A stretch of 64,000 nt of DNA, from contig JANTUC010000001.1 of the NCBI GenBank assembly GCA_026873275.1, positions 2,108,001 to 2,172,000 on the forward strand. The letters run 5' to 3'. The notes below the pieces were generated by a model that searched no databases, was not told the DNA's origin, and saw only the letters and a list, made by a program, of their open reading frames with translations. A program made the translations under genes and the position numbers. Below, piece by piece: positions 32,939 through 44,931 of the stretch (its first letter is position 1; every line of letters starts with the position of its first letter). Source of the stretch: Pseudopithomyces maydicus (lineage: Eukaryota; Ascomycota; Dothideomycetes; Pleosporales; Didymosphaeriaceae).

Positions 32939-34023
32939 GATCGTGCTGCTGCGATGATTATTGTGGAATTGGACAACTAGGGAAGAGAAGGTGAGAGTGT
33001 ATTATCGGCGTTGCTTTCGCTGTTGTTGTTCTATGTACAAGACAATCGCGCGGGGAGCTTCAATTAGGCAGCTCCGGCGACCGTTGCGGGGTCGGCCCGT
33101 CAATGATCCGCAACACGTGCTCACGCGTTTCACCCTCACGCACCGATCTTGGCAACGCGACCGCGCCCCAAGCCATCTGCCATTCTTGGCAATTTGGAGA
33201 AATGCAATATGCCTGTCGACCGGTCCGCGGTTTTCACAAAGTACCGGACGCGGGGAAACGGCAACGATGCCTTACCCACGCGATTCAGCCCACCGCTACT
33301 ATACGTGTGGCGTGGCCGTGTGCACCAATTACCTGACCCTGTGGATACAGCGATCATTTTGCCATCGAAGAGCACCATGATTCTGTTGGGACGTGAGGTA
33401 GATCTTACCTTGTGACTTGGCTATGCATGTCTGGTGTTAACGAGCTTGCGCGTCCGTCGCCGTCCCCGACTTTCTGGTACGCCAGAGTCGCCACATCACG
33501 CACGTTCAGGCATGTCTAGCGCAACCTGCAGAGGTAACAGGCATAGGCACGAATGTCCTGCTCGCTGTCGGCATTGATTCAAGTGGCAGATGAGCCGAGC
33601 TTTTCCCGCATCCAGTGAGGTCGTTCGATCTCGTCCTCCAAAGCACCGCTCATGTAACACGATTCGTGCTTGGGATATAATAATTTCGTTTATTATTGCA
33701 AGTGGATAATGTGCCTCCATGATCGTGACCGATCAGGTATCTCAGCGAACCTCAGCAAACAGCCGTTCTAGTCCAGTCCACTTCGTCTTGTATCCTCCGT
33801 CAAACGATAGAAAACATAACCAACTTAGGCCCGCCTGGTATCTTCATTTCTACTGAACGAAAGGATGAACCAACTGATAAAAGCAACCGAACGCCAGCCT
33901 TCCAACGATTGTGCTTGCAGACCCTCTAATTCTAACTCTTAATCGTGACCAGGAACGAAAGATCATACCCATTCCGAATTACAACATATGCGTGCATAAA
34001 GAAAAATGAACGAAGAGAATCGA
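32939..34023. other. Intergenic region of 1.1 kb
   Basis: Overlapping short frames around 33100-33420 on both strands have no recognisable motif. I see no gene; the CSN6 promoter and the dehydrogenase 3' end should lie here. Confidence 0.4.
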
Positions 34024-35409
34024 TCAGTTCTCGACAAGAATCTTGAGGACGAGCCTGCCCTCTTTGTCGACTGTCTTTCCGGCAAGTTCAAAAGCATCTT
34101 TTGCTGCTGTGAGCCCCCGGAATCGATGGGTGACCATGTTGTCGAGACTTGGTAGCGCCCCTGAAGAAATGATCTTGATACCGATAGGATAGGTGTTTGC
34201 GTAACGGAAAATGCCGATAATGTCGACCTCCTTCAGATGCGAGGCTGACATGGGAAGTGTCTGAATTGGAGTTCCCATCCCGACCATGATGAGCTTCCCA
34301 CCAGGTCTGGTCGCCTTGGAGCAAGTCAGTAAAAGAAAAGACAAAAATATCGATGAACGGCTTACATATAGGCCTGCTTGCATGCAGATTTCTTTTCCGG
34401 TGCAGTCAAAAGTGACATCGGCTCCCTCGAAATCAGGATCGTTCAGCGAAGCGATTTGCATCACATCCTCGGCCAGCTCCTTCGCAACCGCCAACTTTTC
34501 GGCGGTTTCGCTCAAGTGTCTTCGCGGGTGGACAATATAGCCCTTGTGTGCGAAACCATTAGCCAGGGCATAGTTGACACGGCCACTGTCAATGTCGGCA
34601 ATGACTACGGTCGTCGCTCCCGACAACTTGGCCATCGCTGCAGTCAGCAAGCCAACGGTTCCTGCGCCGAAGACCACTGCCGTATCACCTTGTTCTATTG
34701 ACGCCCTGCGGGTTGCATGGATTGCAACCGACAGGGGTTCCAACAAGGCGGCAGATTCCATTGAGACATGCTGGGGGATTCTAGCGCCGCTAGTCAGCTA
34801 TCTCGTTGCTTTTTCGATGGTTCATGTAAGACATACTTGTGGCACCACTTAGCGGGGTGATTGATGCGCTCCTGGAGCGTACCCTGGAAGTGAGGCACAG
34901 ATTTGGCGCTACTCCGGAACCTCATCCCCGGGCAAAGGTTATATCGACCTCGTTGACATGATCGACAGTTGTCACACGGGACACCGACCTCGAGCGCTAC
35001 CCGCTCGCCAATCTGGAAACCAGTGACCGCCTCGCCGATGGCGACGACGACCCCGGCAGACTCATGGCCCAAAGATAGCGGCTGCACGGCCTGGAGATCG
35101 CCGTTGCGGAATTTGTTGTAGTAGGAGACATCGCTCCCGCAGACACCGGTGGCTTTGATGGCGACCTGCAATTCATTGGGTCCTGGGTCCGAGATGCTTC
35201 GAGTTTCCTATTTCGAATGGTCAATCGCCGCATACAACACGTAAAACCCCCACGAAGGTGCGGGAGAGTGGGATGCCGTCGACGGAAGAGGGCAAGCTTA
35301 CGAGTCGTAAATCCTTTGGCCCATACAAGACTGATGCAACTACAGTCGATGGCTTAGAGTAGTGCCGGGCAGGGATAGGGTAGATATCTGCTAGAGCGGA
35401 GGGAGCCAT
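34024..35409 (-). CDS. Zinc-dependent polyol dehydrogenase (sorbitol/xylitol dehydrogenase-like), four exons
   Basis: Exons on the minus strand are 35409-35302, 35207-34837, 34780-34366 and 34314-34024, 394 aa in all. It is a classical medium-chain dehydrogenase: catalytic-zinc residues in ATGVCGSDVSYY and LGHESAG, structural-zinc cysteines in CDNCRSCQRGRYNLC, and a Rossmann motif VFGAGTVGLL followed by VVIADIDSGR. That Asp after the second beta strand favours NAD over NADP. The PQHVSMESAALLEPLSVAIH stretch is typical of sorbitol, xylitol and L-arabinitol dehydrogenases. The reaction is oxidation of a polyol to a ketose in cytosolic pentose or hexitol catabolism. An N-terminal extension of about 20 residues precedes the domain. 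The third intron (34315-34365) is 51 nt, stop-free and in phase, so retention would insert 17 residues. Exact polyol preference cannot be read from sequence. Confidence 0.9.
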
Positions 35410-38400
35410 TACGAGAGACTTTGATGTTTAGACACGGGAGAGATGGGGAAGGAGGGAAAGAGAGGAGATAGCTGGATAGCCCACCCCACGGGCGGCGTGG
35501 AGGCTGATATACATGTCAAGAACTACCCACAGTAACGGCAAGCTAGGCCTGTCTGTTTCGGCGCGAGATAGCAATGGTAGAAGAATGGAAAGAGCACATC
35601 CACGTCATTTGCTCGGCGGGTCAATTGGCGGGTGGTACATGACTAGGGATGCGCAGGGCAAGCACTTGTCAGGATGGCTGCTGCATCGCGCAGCCGTTAT
35701 TCTTTAGCCCGCTGAGCAGTGATATAGATCCATGGATGAGGCTAGATCTGTTGCTGCAACGAGGAGGGCTCGGACCATGCGACAGGCATGCAATGACAGT
35801 GGTCGCTTGGGCCATCAGAAAACTAAAGCTGCACCTCGTTGGACCTTGGTTGTAGCGGATCAGCATATGGAGAGCTCTCGCTGGAGACATGCACCTGGTG
35901 GTGAAATAATTCTGACAGCGTGTTTGGCCTTGTGCGACTACGATAACGCAGCATGGCCGCGGACGCTGGATCTTGCATGCTAGTTGTATGAATGGCTAGT
36001 TTTGGTTGAGAGCGCGGTATCTGCTGCAGTCCATCGGACGGTAGGCATGGCCTAGGTAGCTGCAGCGGGCCAATTCTTCCTGGATTGACATAGCGCAGGG
36101 CAACGGTTCAGGCTGATATGCGGGCTGGCCGAGACGGTCGGTCGCACACAGAGCTCCTTCGACGGGAACAAACGAACAAGTGCTGTGTTCGATTTTCGTC
36201 TCTGCCTCGATCCTGGCGGTGAACATGACTTGTTCTGGGTAAGAAAAGCACGCGAATGCTCGGTCTGACTCCACGCAATCTCTACGTCTCGTAAGAAATC
36301 ATGTTGCAAACAGCACTCGGTGCGATATTGCGTGCGCAGCTCGCCCGGGTATAGCTCATACTCCAACAGCAAACTATAATATACGCACATATATATCCAG
36401 GGGCGTGTCACCTTGGAACGGTTCGCCTCAGGAAAGAGTGCGACCGGTAGACCGCAGCGACAGAGCCGTAGCGCGGTACGTACCTATGCCCATGCCCCGC
36501 GACCAGGATGTGCTCTGCAGAACGGCCGACTAGCTGAGTGGGCCACGCCATGACCATGCATGGCGGCATTGCTACCGAGACAGTTGGCGGAATGTCGAGT
36601 GGCCTTACCGGATGCTTGGGACAAAAGTGCAGGGTGTGCTTATCATTGCATCCACTGATTTCACTCGCCGTGACATTTTCTGACGACCGAAAGTGTGTGT
36701 GTGGGTGTGGGTGAATGAACGTAGTACAGAGTCATACATGCCATGGCAGCGCCACAGGACTGAGCACCGAGGTACCTCGAAGTATCGGCCGCGTACTTGA
36801 TAATTTCACATGCGGATCGGAGCGGGAAGCCTTTCCCTCCCCAACCGTGAGGTCGGTCGATGCAGCGGCAATTGCCTCGAATTCGTCCTATCGCCCGTTC
36901 GCACCAAGACACGCGCGAGGGAGCGGGACGGATGTGTAAATCGAAGACGCGGGCGCAGATCGCCAGCTCAGTCGGTGAAAGCATAGAATGTCGGTTCCCA
37001 AAGGTGACCAGTTCAGATGCCATTGGCCAAGTGTGGTATTACAAACTGCTCAATCCTCCAACACGTTGCTGATTGCTGTGAACAGCTTCACTTTCTCCCC
37101 TTGCGACCCAATCAAGGCAAGCTATCGGAGGAAGACGCGAGCCCGGAAACCAAGGAGGCGTGTAGCAAAGGATAGCGAGCAAATGAGCCACCGCTCGCAG
37201 CTCGTATTTCGTCCTCGTTCTTCCTGCACCAGAGCAGAACACTGGTCGTTCCGAACTCGCCTTGATACGTGCGCTAGGACCGCACGTATCATCACACACC
37301 ATCATGTTCAATCATGGAGCCGGCGTAATGCAATCGAATAATAGCTAGCTTTTTCCAGCCAACTGATAAGGCACGTTGCGGCTTCTTTTGTTCTTTATAT
37401 TGCAAAGCCGCATGGCTACCATGCCAGATCTGCGTTAGACGCCACGCTACGCTACCGGAAATATAGGTGCGCGAGGAGGGACCCTGGACGTTCATGACAG
37501 GTAGCGAAGGAGCGAGACTGAACCATGTCCTGCACGTACGTCTGGAAGCGGTATCGCAAAGGACGGTACCTGGCAATTTTCCTGGATTCAAAGGCCTCAT
37601 ATGCGGTGCTTGCTGTGAAGTCTGCTGCAAGTCTACGTAGCTGACCAACCGTGTCGCGTCCATGGTAGCAGAAATAGACCCACACATCCTCTTCGTGTAG
37701 ATCTTGCAGTTACGAGAGATTCACGGTCGCCAAAATGATTCGCTGTATGACATTGACGCACCGTGATGGATGACAAAAACTGCGCCAGTTGCAAATCACC
37801 CATCGTCCACACACCACTTTGGGTGCATTAGTCGAAAGCATGCGGGAGAAGAAGTTCCGGGCCCATCGTGACATTAGTATCGTCCACTAATGCCCCGTTC
37901 TTCCACGTCTGCATTCGCTTAGAAGCTGCAGCTCCTGCGTCAGATCTTCGGCAATGCGAAAGCCCTAGCCTGTGTTGACATCACGAAGGCCACCGCATGT
38001 TCTGATACAATGAGGTGACGTTTGCATCCAGTAAAATGAACGATGGTGAACCGGTCGAGATGCTTTCTTGGCCTTGTACTGATACAAATAACATTGGACT
38101 AGTGGATCTTCGTGTTGGATTTCTGTCATTTCCACGCGGAATAGTCAAACCGAATAGCCGATGGAAAAACGGCCTTCGAGATATGGTTTCACCGCGCGTT
38201 CACTGAGTCGTGTACACATGTCGACGACACGTTAGCGGAAATTGTATCCGATCAACCATCTCGCGAGGTAGAAGCATCCCCGCTACTCGAAAGGCCGAGA
38301 ACGCGAGTACGCACGTACACACCACAACGGTACCTGTCACGCTAGCTAAGAGTAGCCCCACCAAGGGACCCTGACCACGCAATTCCCGTCCCTCAGGCAG

Positions 38401-38413
38401 GATGAGTGAGAGC
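35410..38413. other. Gene-poor region of 3 kb
   Basis: Many short frames on both strands, none with a family match or linked splice sites. The part next to 35409 is the dehydrogenase promoter. A GT-rich stretch (GTGTGTGTGGGTGTGGGTG) lies at about 36692-36712. No gene is annotated; this could be old repeat-derived DNA or non-coding transcription. Confidence 0.4.
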
Positions 38414-40133
38414 TTACAAAGAGCTCCGACTCCCCAGACCTTGCTTGTCGAGCCATTTCGCAATGATTTCGTTGACCTCTTCCGGTGTTTGAGTCAGGGC
38501 CCAGTGCGATGCCTTCACCTCCCCCGAGTTAGCTTAGGGAAATATTTTTCCATTCCTTTCGACATCTCAGGTTTCAGAACGCTGTCATTGGTTGCTGTGA
38601 TGAAGAGCGTTGGTATCGAAATAGTCTTCTTGTCAAGGATTCTGCAGAGGAAGTTAGCGGCAGCCCATGGATATGACACTGAGTTGATCGCCACTCACGC
38701 TTTGTCCTGCTCCCAGTTGACCTTTCGAGTGCGATACCAATTCACTAAACTCGTTAGCTGCAGTTAATGTGCAGAAGAAATGCCCTCCTGACTTACGAGG
38801 TCCGTAGATCCCGTGGCGACTGTATTCCTTAACGTAATAGTCGAGCATCTGAAATCGTCAGCCTATACTCTCACACCATCGGCTTCCCTATATCAACGCT
38901 ACTGGATCGTCTCGGATGAGGTTTTGCCGGCTATTGAGTGTATAGGTGGAGTCTGAGATGCGGATCGGTGAATGTGGACCAACTGCTGCGCGGCGCTTCG
39001 TGTACCATGAAGATCCAGTCTCGATGGGACACCGGTGCGGTCGATCTTCAATTTGAGGTATTCGCGAGTTCAGATGAAAATGCGTGTGACCAAGCAAAGA
39101 AGACACTACAGTGCTGAACTCACCTTTCCGTTCAATAGCTTGCTTTCTCCCACCGAGTGGAGTCTCTCGAAATTGAGGCCTTTGTATGGCTCAAAAGCAA
39201 GTTCGCCACTAGGCGTGCGTGCCCCATATGTTGCTCTGAGGAACTGCTTGATCGACTTCTCATCGTTGACATGCTTCTCCACTTCGCCAGAAGCAAGCTG
39301 GATCTGGTAGCCGAATTGGGGTAAATACTTGGAGGTGAGCTCCTCGGTTGACAGGTACTCTTCCGTTGGCGGTGTGTATGGAGTACAGACGGAGAAGAGA
39401 TGAGTGACTAATTCCGGGTGCCTCATCCCTGTCAGTAAATTGCGTGGTGTCCTATTTGAATTCACTCACCATTGCGCGGTCCGGTAGACGATCATACCTC
39501 CCCAATCGTGGCCTCCCAACACGATCTGCTTTGCACCGACCACTTTTGCAAGTTCTGCTATGTCATGTGCAGCTCTTTCATAGGAGTAAAGGGACAAATC
39601 ATTTGGGGGTGTCTTGGGTGCATCCTATACCTGAAGCTTAGCTTTGTCTCCTAATCAGGTAAAGTAAGATGAGATCTCGACAACCCCCACGGCATCCGTG
39701 CGACGTGGGTAAGACGCTTTATTTGACTGGCTGTAAAAATGAAGCAAATATATGTGGGTGATATCATAAAACTGCCAGTGAGAGTGGGTGTACGTACTGT
39801 GCCTCCGTATCCCATCATATCCGGAACCACGACTCTATGCCCCATGTCTAATAGAAGCGGAATTTGGTAGCGCCATCCCGCTGAACAGTCAGGCCATCCA
39901 TGTATCTCCAAGAGTTACTCTGTTAGCGAACATGGGACTCGAACGCAACTCTGTTTATCCACCGGCTGATTGAACGCTGATAGGGTGAAGTAGAAGCTTA
40001 CCAGGAATACCGTAGCTTTGAACGAGCCACCCGCAGGTTCGCTGTATAAGTAATGATAGGTGTGGTTGTTAATGGTAGTGCTGCGGTGCTCGACCCTGGG
40101 GTCGAATACGGTGTTCACAGGTTCTGCAGGCAT
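38414..40133 (-). CDS. Alpha/beta hydrolase, epoxide hydrolase-like, seven exons; one -1 frame change
   Basis: Exons on the minus strand are 40133-40002, 39905-39798, 39624-39470, 39421-39124, 38848-38797, 38744-38699 and 38641-38414, about 339 aa. Landmarks are the oxyanion-hole region FLIHGWPDCSAGWRYQIP, DMMGYGGT, the nucleophile elbow GGHDWGG with Asp as in epoxide hydrolases and dehalogenases, HPELVTHLFSVCTPY, the cap region with SRHGIYGPLNWYRTR, TATNDSVL for the acid residue, and ASHWALTQTPEEVNEIIAKW with the catalytic His. It should open epoxides to diols in the cytosol. In the last exon the frame shifts by -1 at a C5 run (38521-38525); with one base added, KLTRGEV continues into KASHWAL and the CDS is 340 codons. 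The 275-nt fourth intron is long and could hide a small exon. Confidence 0.82.
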
Positions 40134-41045
40134 GACGCAATGCTGGCACACCTCGTACGATTTTCCAATTCTGGAGGAGGACAGCGAGATACCTCAAATA
40201 AGTAGTTACCTGGGTGGAAAGGGACTTCGGGACCGGAGATGAAGTGTCCGTGAGTGGTGCTGAAGAAAAAGTGCGTTGTTCTTTCCTCAATAGAGTTGTG
40301 AGGAGGTGAACCTCGGCACCGCGGCTTCCAAGAACAGCTCAGTTGCTGACTCGACAGCATCCATGGATAGTGAGACAGCAACGCCACGGAATCACAGATG
40401 ACTTCATCATACAATGACTACACATGCGCTGCCGTATCTGGTGTCAATAGCATTTCAATTAAGATGATATTGCCAGACCACCCCACACATCGTGGGGTAT
40501 GTCGGGTTGTCCCAAAAGCACTGGCAAGACAATGAATTCATTTACCGGCGTAAAACCTAGATAGATACCGTTGCTTCGACAAGGGTTCCCCAGCCAACCG
40601 ACCTCAGGTTACGCCTGCGGACCCGGTGGCATGGTAATTCCAGATGCGACGCCGTACTTCCTTATCTGGCGCGGCTTAGACATGTTCCAGAAGGGCTGGG
40701 TAATATGATCGGTCGGCCAACTATACTTCCGACGGGATTTTCTCAAGTAGGAACATGGCGCGTATGTCCGTGATCCCAGCTGTCTTCACTTGCTTCGACC
40801 ATCAAGCGTAAACGGTATCTGCCTGGGGAACACGAGAAGATGGATATTGGATGTGTTCCGATCAATGATCATGGATGAACAGGTACCTTGTATCTACCTG
40901 CAGTAGCTGAAGTAAGAAAGGACTTGGTGGTATCATAGTAACGCTGGGGCAAGAAGATGAAAGCGTCCTACACGACCGGCACGACTGATCGGTCCGTGTT
41001 TCCAGGGCGATCCTCTGTGATCGGCAGCACTCAAGAAAGACAGAA
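40134..41045. other. Intergenic region of 0.9 kb, no feature seen
   Basis: This is the upstream flank of the epoxide-hydrolase-like gene and the 3' flank of the pinin-domain gene. No coding frame, repeat or RNA gene is apparent. Confidence 0.5.
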
Positions 41046-42099
41046 TTAGTAAATCACCGTATCCTCCGCTGCTTCAACAACCTCCTCTCCATGATCGTCC
41101 ACAGCGTCCTTGTGAATGTTGTCATTATCGGTCGTCATTTCATGTCCAGCAGTCGAGTACTGGTCTAGTGGCGCCGCTCCATCCTCGCCGGCTTCTGCAT
41201 GATCATCGTCTCGTTCCGGGTGACTGGGAGAGGTCGCACCGCTGTTAGTAGGGTGACCATTGGCTGCGACAGGCTCTAAAGTGGTTTCTGCGTTATACTC
41301 CTTACCAGAACGGGTGTCGTGGACATCTCCCATGTGCACATCGCGGGTGGCCTCCCGCTCCCGTTCGGCATGTTGTTGGCGGGCAGCCTCAAACTCTTGC
41401 TTCTCTCGACGAATGATATCGTGTGCTTCGGCAATCTGATCGCGTATGCGGTCATCCTGCTCAGGGGTGGTTTCCCATGGCTTGTAGTACTGGTGATGAT
41501 GTCAGACCATGCACTGCGTCGTATAGTGGCTACAATCAGCAGGTTCGGCACTCACGAGTCGGGGCTCGGTAGTTGTCTGGAGGAAGTGGGCTACGGCAAG
41601 CAGGTTGTCATGTCGGATGCCCATCTGCATGCCCGGTCAGCTCTATAGTGTCATACTATGCACACGCGCGTACCGAATCCTTCTCAAACCGCCTGTGCTC
41701 TCTCCAGCGCTGGGCCTTGCGTTTGGCCTTGCGCTCTTGCTTCCTCTGCTCGCTCTCTTCGTCCTCTAATTGGCGCTGGGCTCGCTGCCTCTTCTCGATC
41801 TCGTTGCGGCGTTTCTGCCCGGCGGTAGCGGAATTCTGAGCGAGCGCACCTAAAGCAGCGCCAAAGAGTCGTCTCTCGCGACCACGCTCCCGACCCTGGG
41901 GTACTGGCGGTGCCTTTATGCTGGTGACCGACTCGCGTCGTTGGGTAGGCGAAGCACTCGCGTCCAGTCGTGCTCTTTTTGCGTCATGGTCAGAGATAGA
42001 CGAATGTCGTCTCTTGACACCGGCAGGCGACGACGCTGGAGGAGGTGGAGAGTCTGCATCCTGGTCTGGGAGCACTACGGCGGATGCAATGCCGTCCAT
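41046..42099 (-). CDS. Pinin/SDK/MemA domain protein, three exons
   Basis: Exons on the minus strand are 42099-41674, 41624-41556 and 41489-41046, giving 312 aa with introns of 49 and 66 nt. The middle carries the pinin/SDK/memA motif: GRERRLFGAALGALAQ, a long Lys/Arg/Glu-rich coiled coil (EIEKRQRAQRQLEDEESEQR), and MGIRHDNLLAVAHFLQTTTE followed by PRLYYKPWETTPEQ. An acidic low-complexity tail follows. Pinin-type proteins act in the nucleus with the exon-junction and spliceosome machinery. An in-frame TTG upstream was not used; the ATG at 42099 gives the normal N-terminus. It is head to head with the splicing factor PHF5A/Rds3 (433 bases between start codons). Confidence 0.85.
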
Positions 42100-42532
42100 G
42101 GTCAATTATTGAATCCAAAAGAGGAGTGCGTGTATGGAGGCAAAACCTGGCGACGCGTCCGCGGACGTTCAAAGCATAGGAATGCTCGCAGGGCGTCGAG
42201 TACTCGAAGCTGGGCGAAGCTCCCGCACGGACGCCATCGAACTGTGGAGAAGGAGCGACCGCGTCTGTTCGTGGCGGGTCCTCGACGGGGCTGCTGACTA
42301 ACACGTGACGCGCTTTGCATAGCTGCCCGTAGACTATTTCAAATGTTGCATCCTCTACCAGCTGTCCTCCGCCCGCCGCCGCACTCCGCCCGCCAAACGC
42401 TTCAACACACCGAGCGCTTTGCTGCACACTGCCTCCACCCGCATTTTCTCTCCACAAGGTCTTCCAGGGCTTCGAAAACTCGATTCCTCGCGACTCTGTC
42501 CACGCCTTCTCAAGACAGCGAACCCCGCCACC
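42100..42532. promoter_or_regulatory. Shared divergent promoter between the pinin-domain gene and PHF5A/Rds3
   Basis: The 433-base gap between two start codons pointing away from each other must hold both promoters. It is GC-rich, without a TATA element, as is common for fungal housekeeping genes. No specific site is assigned. Confidence 0.5.
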
Positions 42533-42859
42533 ATGTCTCGCCATCATCCCGATCTCGTCATGTGCCGCAAGCAAGCTGGAATATCCATCGGCCGTCTCTG
42601 TGACAAGTGCGACGGCAAATGCCCCGTCTGCGATTCCTACGTGCGCCCAACAACCTTGGCCCACATCTGCGACGAGTGCTCCTTCGGCAACTACCAGAAC
42701 AAGTGCGTCGTGTGCGGTGGCGAAGGCATCTCCGACGCCTTCTACTGCTTCGAGTGCACGCGCCTGGAGAAAGACCGCGACGGTTGTCCGAAGATCATAA
42801 ATCTGGGTAGTAGTAGGACGGATCTGTTCTACCAGAAGAAGAATTTTAGGAATCATTAG
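42533..42859 (+). CDS. PHF5A/Rds3-type splicing factor, single exon
   Basis: The 108-aa protein is short, Cys-rich and highly conserved: MSRHHPDLVMCRKQAG, then CDKCDGKCPVCDSYVRP, HICDECSFGNYQNKCVVCGG, and FYCFECTRLEKDRDGCPKI. The Cys pairs form the knotted three-zinc PHD-like fold of SF3b-associated PHF5A (Rds3 in yeast). Inside the SF3b complex of U2 snRNP in the nucleus it helps hold the branch-point adenosine. Length matches the family (about 107-110 aa). The C-terminus SSRTDLFYQKKNF is also diagnostic. No intron is seen, although homologues often have some. It lies divergent from a second splicing-associated gene. Confidence 0.95.
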   Translation: MSRHHPDLVMCRKQAGISIGRLCDKCDGKCPVCDSYVRPTTLAHICDECSFGNYQNKCVVCGGEGISDAFYCFECTRLEKDRDGCPKIINLGSSRTDLFYQKKNFRNH

Positions 42860-43416
42860 CGTGGGGCGGATGCCGATATGGGGTAGAAAAGGACAACAGA
42901 CATTGAAGCTGCAATATGGAGGGGACCATTGGCTACTATTGCCTTCAGGTCAACACTACATTAAAGATGATTGCAAGCGGACTCTTCACTTGGCGTTTAG
43001 GAATATGGCGGTGGTAATTCGCTTCGTTTCTTTATCGGTAGAGCTCCGCTAACAGTCAAAGGCGCGGACGATACCCTTATTTGCTGATTAGACCACAAGG
43101 TTTTTGTACCGAGAATTGATTGCTTATTGCTTTTCAAGTACAGACTTCCCACCATGCCTTTGGTGCACATTCCTCACATTTGAACTCTAGTTGAAGGGTA
43201 CAGGACCGTCGGTGTGGTATGAGTGTTTGTATGGTGCTGATATAACTGAACTGATCAAAGCCGCGCACTTGTGCGTCTGTTATGAAAGTGCCTTCCCATG
43301 AGCCTAAACCGGCCAGAATCCCCAACGCCTAGTTTCCTGCCCAAATGCCGCAGCGTGACTGCCACACTCTACAAAAGAGAGAACGCCAAAGCTATGGAAC
43401 ATAAAGAAGGTAACGA
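42860..43416. other. Convergent intergenic region, no feature seen
   Basis: This gap of 557 bases lies between the PHF5A/Rds3 and ATG3 3' ends. No coding frame with support. Confidence 0.5.
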
Positions 43417-44578
43417 CTAGACGCCCATGGTGAAGTCGTGTTCTATTCCCGGAGTTACACTGCGATATGTTAGCCCACGCTCATATGCCCTCTATTGGGA
43501 TCACTGACCTTGCCATGAACTTGAGGAACACTACGAGGTACTGATCCACACGAATAGCGACCTCATCGTCCTCGCCTTCGCTCAGAACCTCCCAGTCGTC
43601 TCCCTTGTCCTTGCTATCCTCGCCATCCTTATGTTTGGCCTGCTCTGTCAACTTCAAAAGCTTGGTATCGTCGACCAGGCCTTCCATTCCGCTATCGACC
43701 TTGCCGACATCTTTGCCCGCTTTGAGCTTGGCTAGCCGGAGTTTCAGAGCAGCATCCGCGCGATCCAGAAGCACTTTCATGACTGATGCGTGCTTACAGG
43801 GGTGGACCGACGCTGTCTTTACAGCGTGCTCGAAGAAGGGGAAGTCTTCGATGGTCACCGTCTTGTCTTTGTAATCTCCAACGATGTCTTCCATCATCTC
43901 GTGCGGATTTAAGGGTACAGATGTCGAGCCGTAGCCAGAGAGGTATAATCGGGGTGTGCGATAATGCGCAGAGTAGCAGATGTAGAGGGTATACGTCCGC
44001 GCAGGCCTAAATGGATGTCAGCCATCAATCTGCCTGGCAAACAGGTCGTCCAGAACTCACCCTGACGTGCTGGAGCCACCCTGAGGTTCTCTTATGATAG
44101 CCTCCTCATCGTCGTCATCGTCCTCCATATCTGGGATTTCGTCATCATCAGCAGCGGCGCCCAAGTTACCGCTCTCGTCAACTGTCTGCACGTCGCGGAC
44201 CTTGGCTTCTTGACTCGCAGCCATGCCACCAGTTCGGAGCCAGCCATCGTCGTCGGCGTCGCCGGCGGCAAAGCCATCCCGCACTAGAGTTTCGTCCTGG
44301 CCTGCCTCTCCAGCGAAGTTGTCATCCAGGCGGCGGTTACAAGGCACACCGCGTGTTACTAAGAACTGCTTTCCTTCCGGGAGGTAGGGTACGCGCTTGG
44401 AAGGCGATGAGGCATCGGCCCACTGCCACGAGGGGAACTTGAAGACGAGGAAGTCGCCGGCAAGGACAAACTCCTCTGGGGTGATCTGCCCTGTTTCGCG
44501 AAAGGTTGAGGTGTGGTTGATGGCGGCCGTCCGCTCTCGGAAGGTGTCTATGTACGATCGCACAAAATTATAGGCCAT
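43417..44578 (-). CDS. atg3: Autophagy E2-like enzyme Atg3, three exons
   Basis: Exons on the minus strand are 44578-44061, 44006-43509 and 43459-43417, giving 352 aa. Conserved stretches include TSTFRETGQITPEEFVLAGD, FPSWQWADASSPSKRVPYLP and GKQFLVTRGVPCNRRLDDNF. An acidic flexible loop (DEIPDMEDDDDDEEA) is the likely Atg7/Atg12-interacting region. Then come TYTLYICYSAHYRTPRLYLS, the active-site Cys in VHPCKHASVMKVL, and the C-terminal SVTPGIEHDFTMG. Atg3 receives Atg8 from Atg7 and transfers it to phosphatidylethanolamine on the growing phagophore. A second acidic insert lies in the region of EDSKDKGDDWEVLSEGEDD. Introns are 54 and 49 nt. The start at 44578 gives the normal family N-terminus. 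Confidence 0.95.
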
Positions 44579-44931
44579 GATGAGGTGCAAGACCGGAGTG
44601 TCTGTGGCGAATAGCGATATACGGTGGAATCCGGCGCGGTTTGTGAGTTGTGGGCGAGTGAGTGAGCCTCCAGTGTGATAGAGGGGCGCTCGCTGATGAG
44701 GCGCGGGGCCAAGGCAGCGGCGGTGACACCCCCACGCGCCCCAGTAGCATCACGCGCCACTCTGTGGCGCAGCATCAGCCACACCCCGCACGTCATCTGG
44801 TGGTTGTGTGTGATGCTGGGTGGGACCTGCAGAAGTAGATGCACGGGACACTCTCAGCCCACCATGAAATGTGATCCTGTCAGACCGTTGTTGTGTCACA
44901 GTAGACAGACATTATTGGCGTCACCATCGTA
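44579..44931. promoter_or_regulatory. Divergent promoter region between atg3 and the dioxygenase gene
   Basis: This 353-base spacer lies between oppositely directed start codons, so it holds both promoters. No clear TATA element or repeated site is seen. Confidence 0.45.

Noticed and set aside
39910..39945. GGGACTCGAACGC-like string suggesting the T arm of a minus-strand tRNA
   Set aside because: Lies in an intron of the epoxide-hydrolase-like gene; no acceptor stem or anticodon arm could be paired with it.
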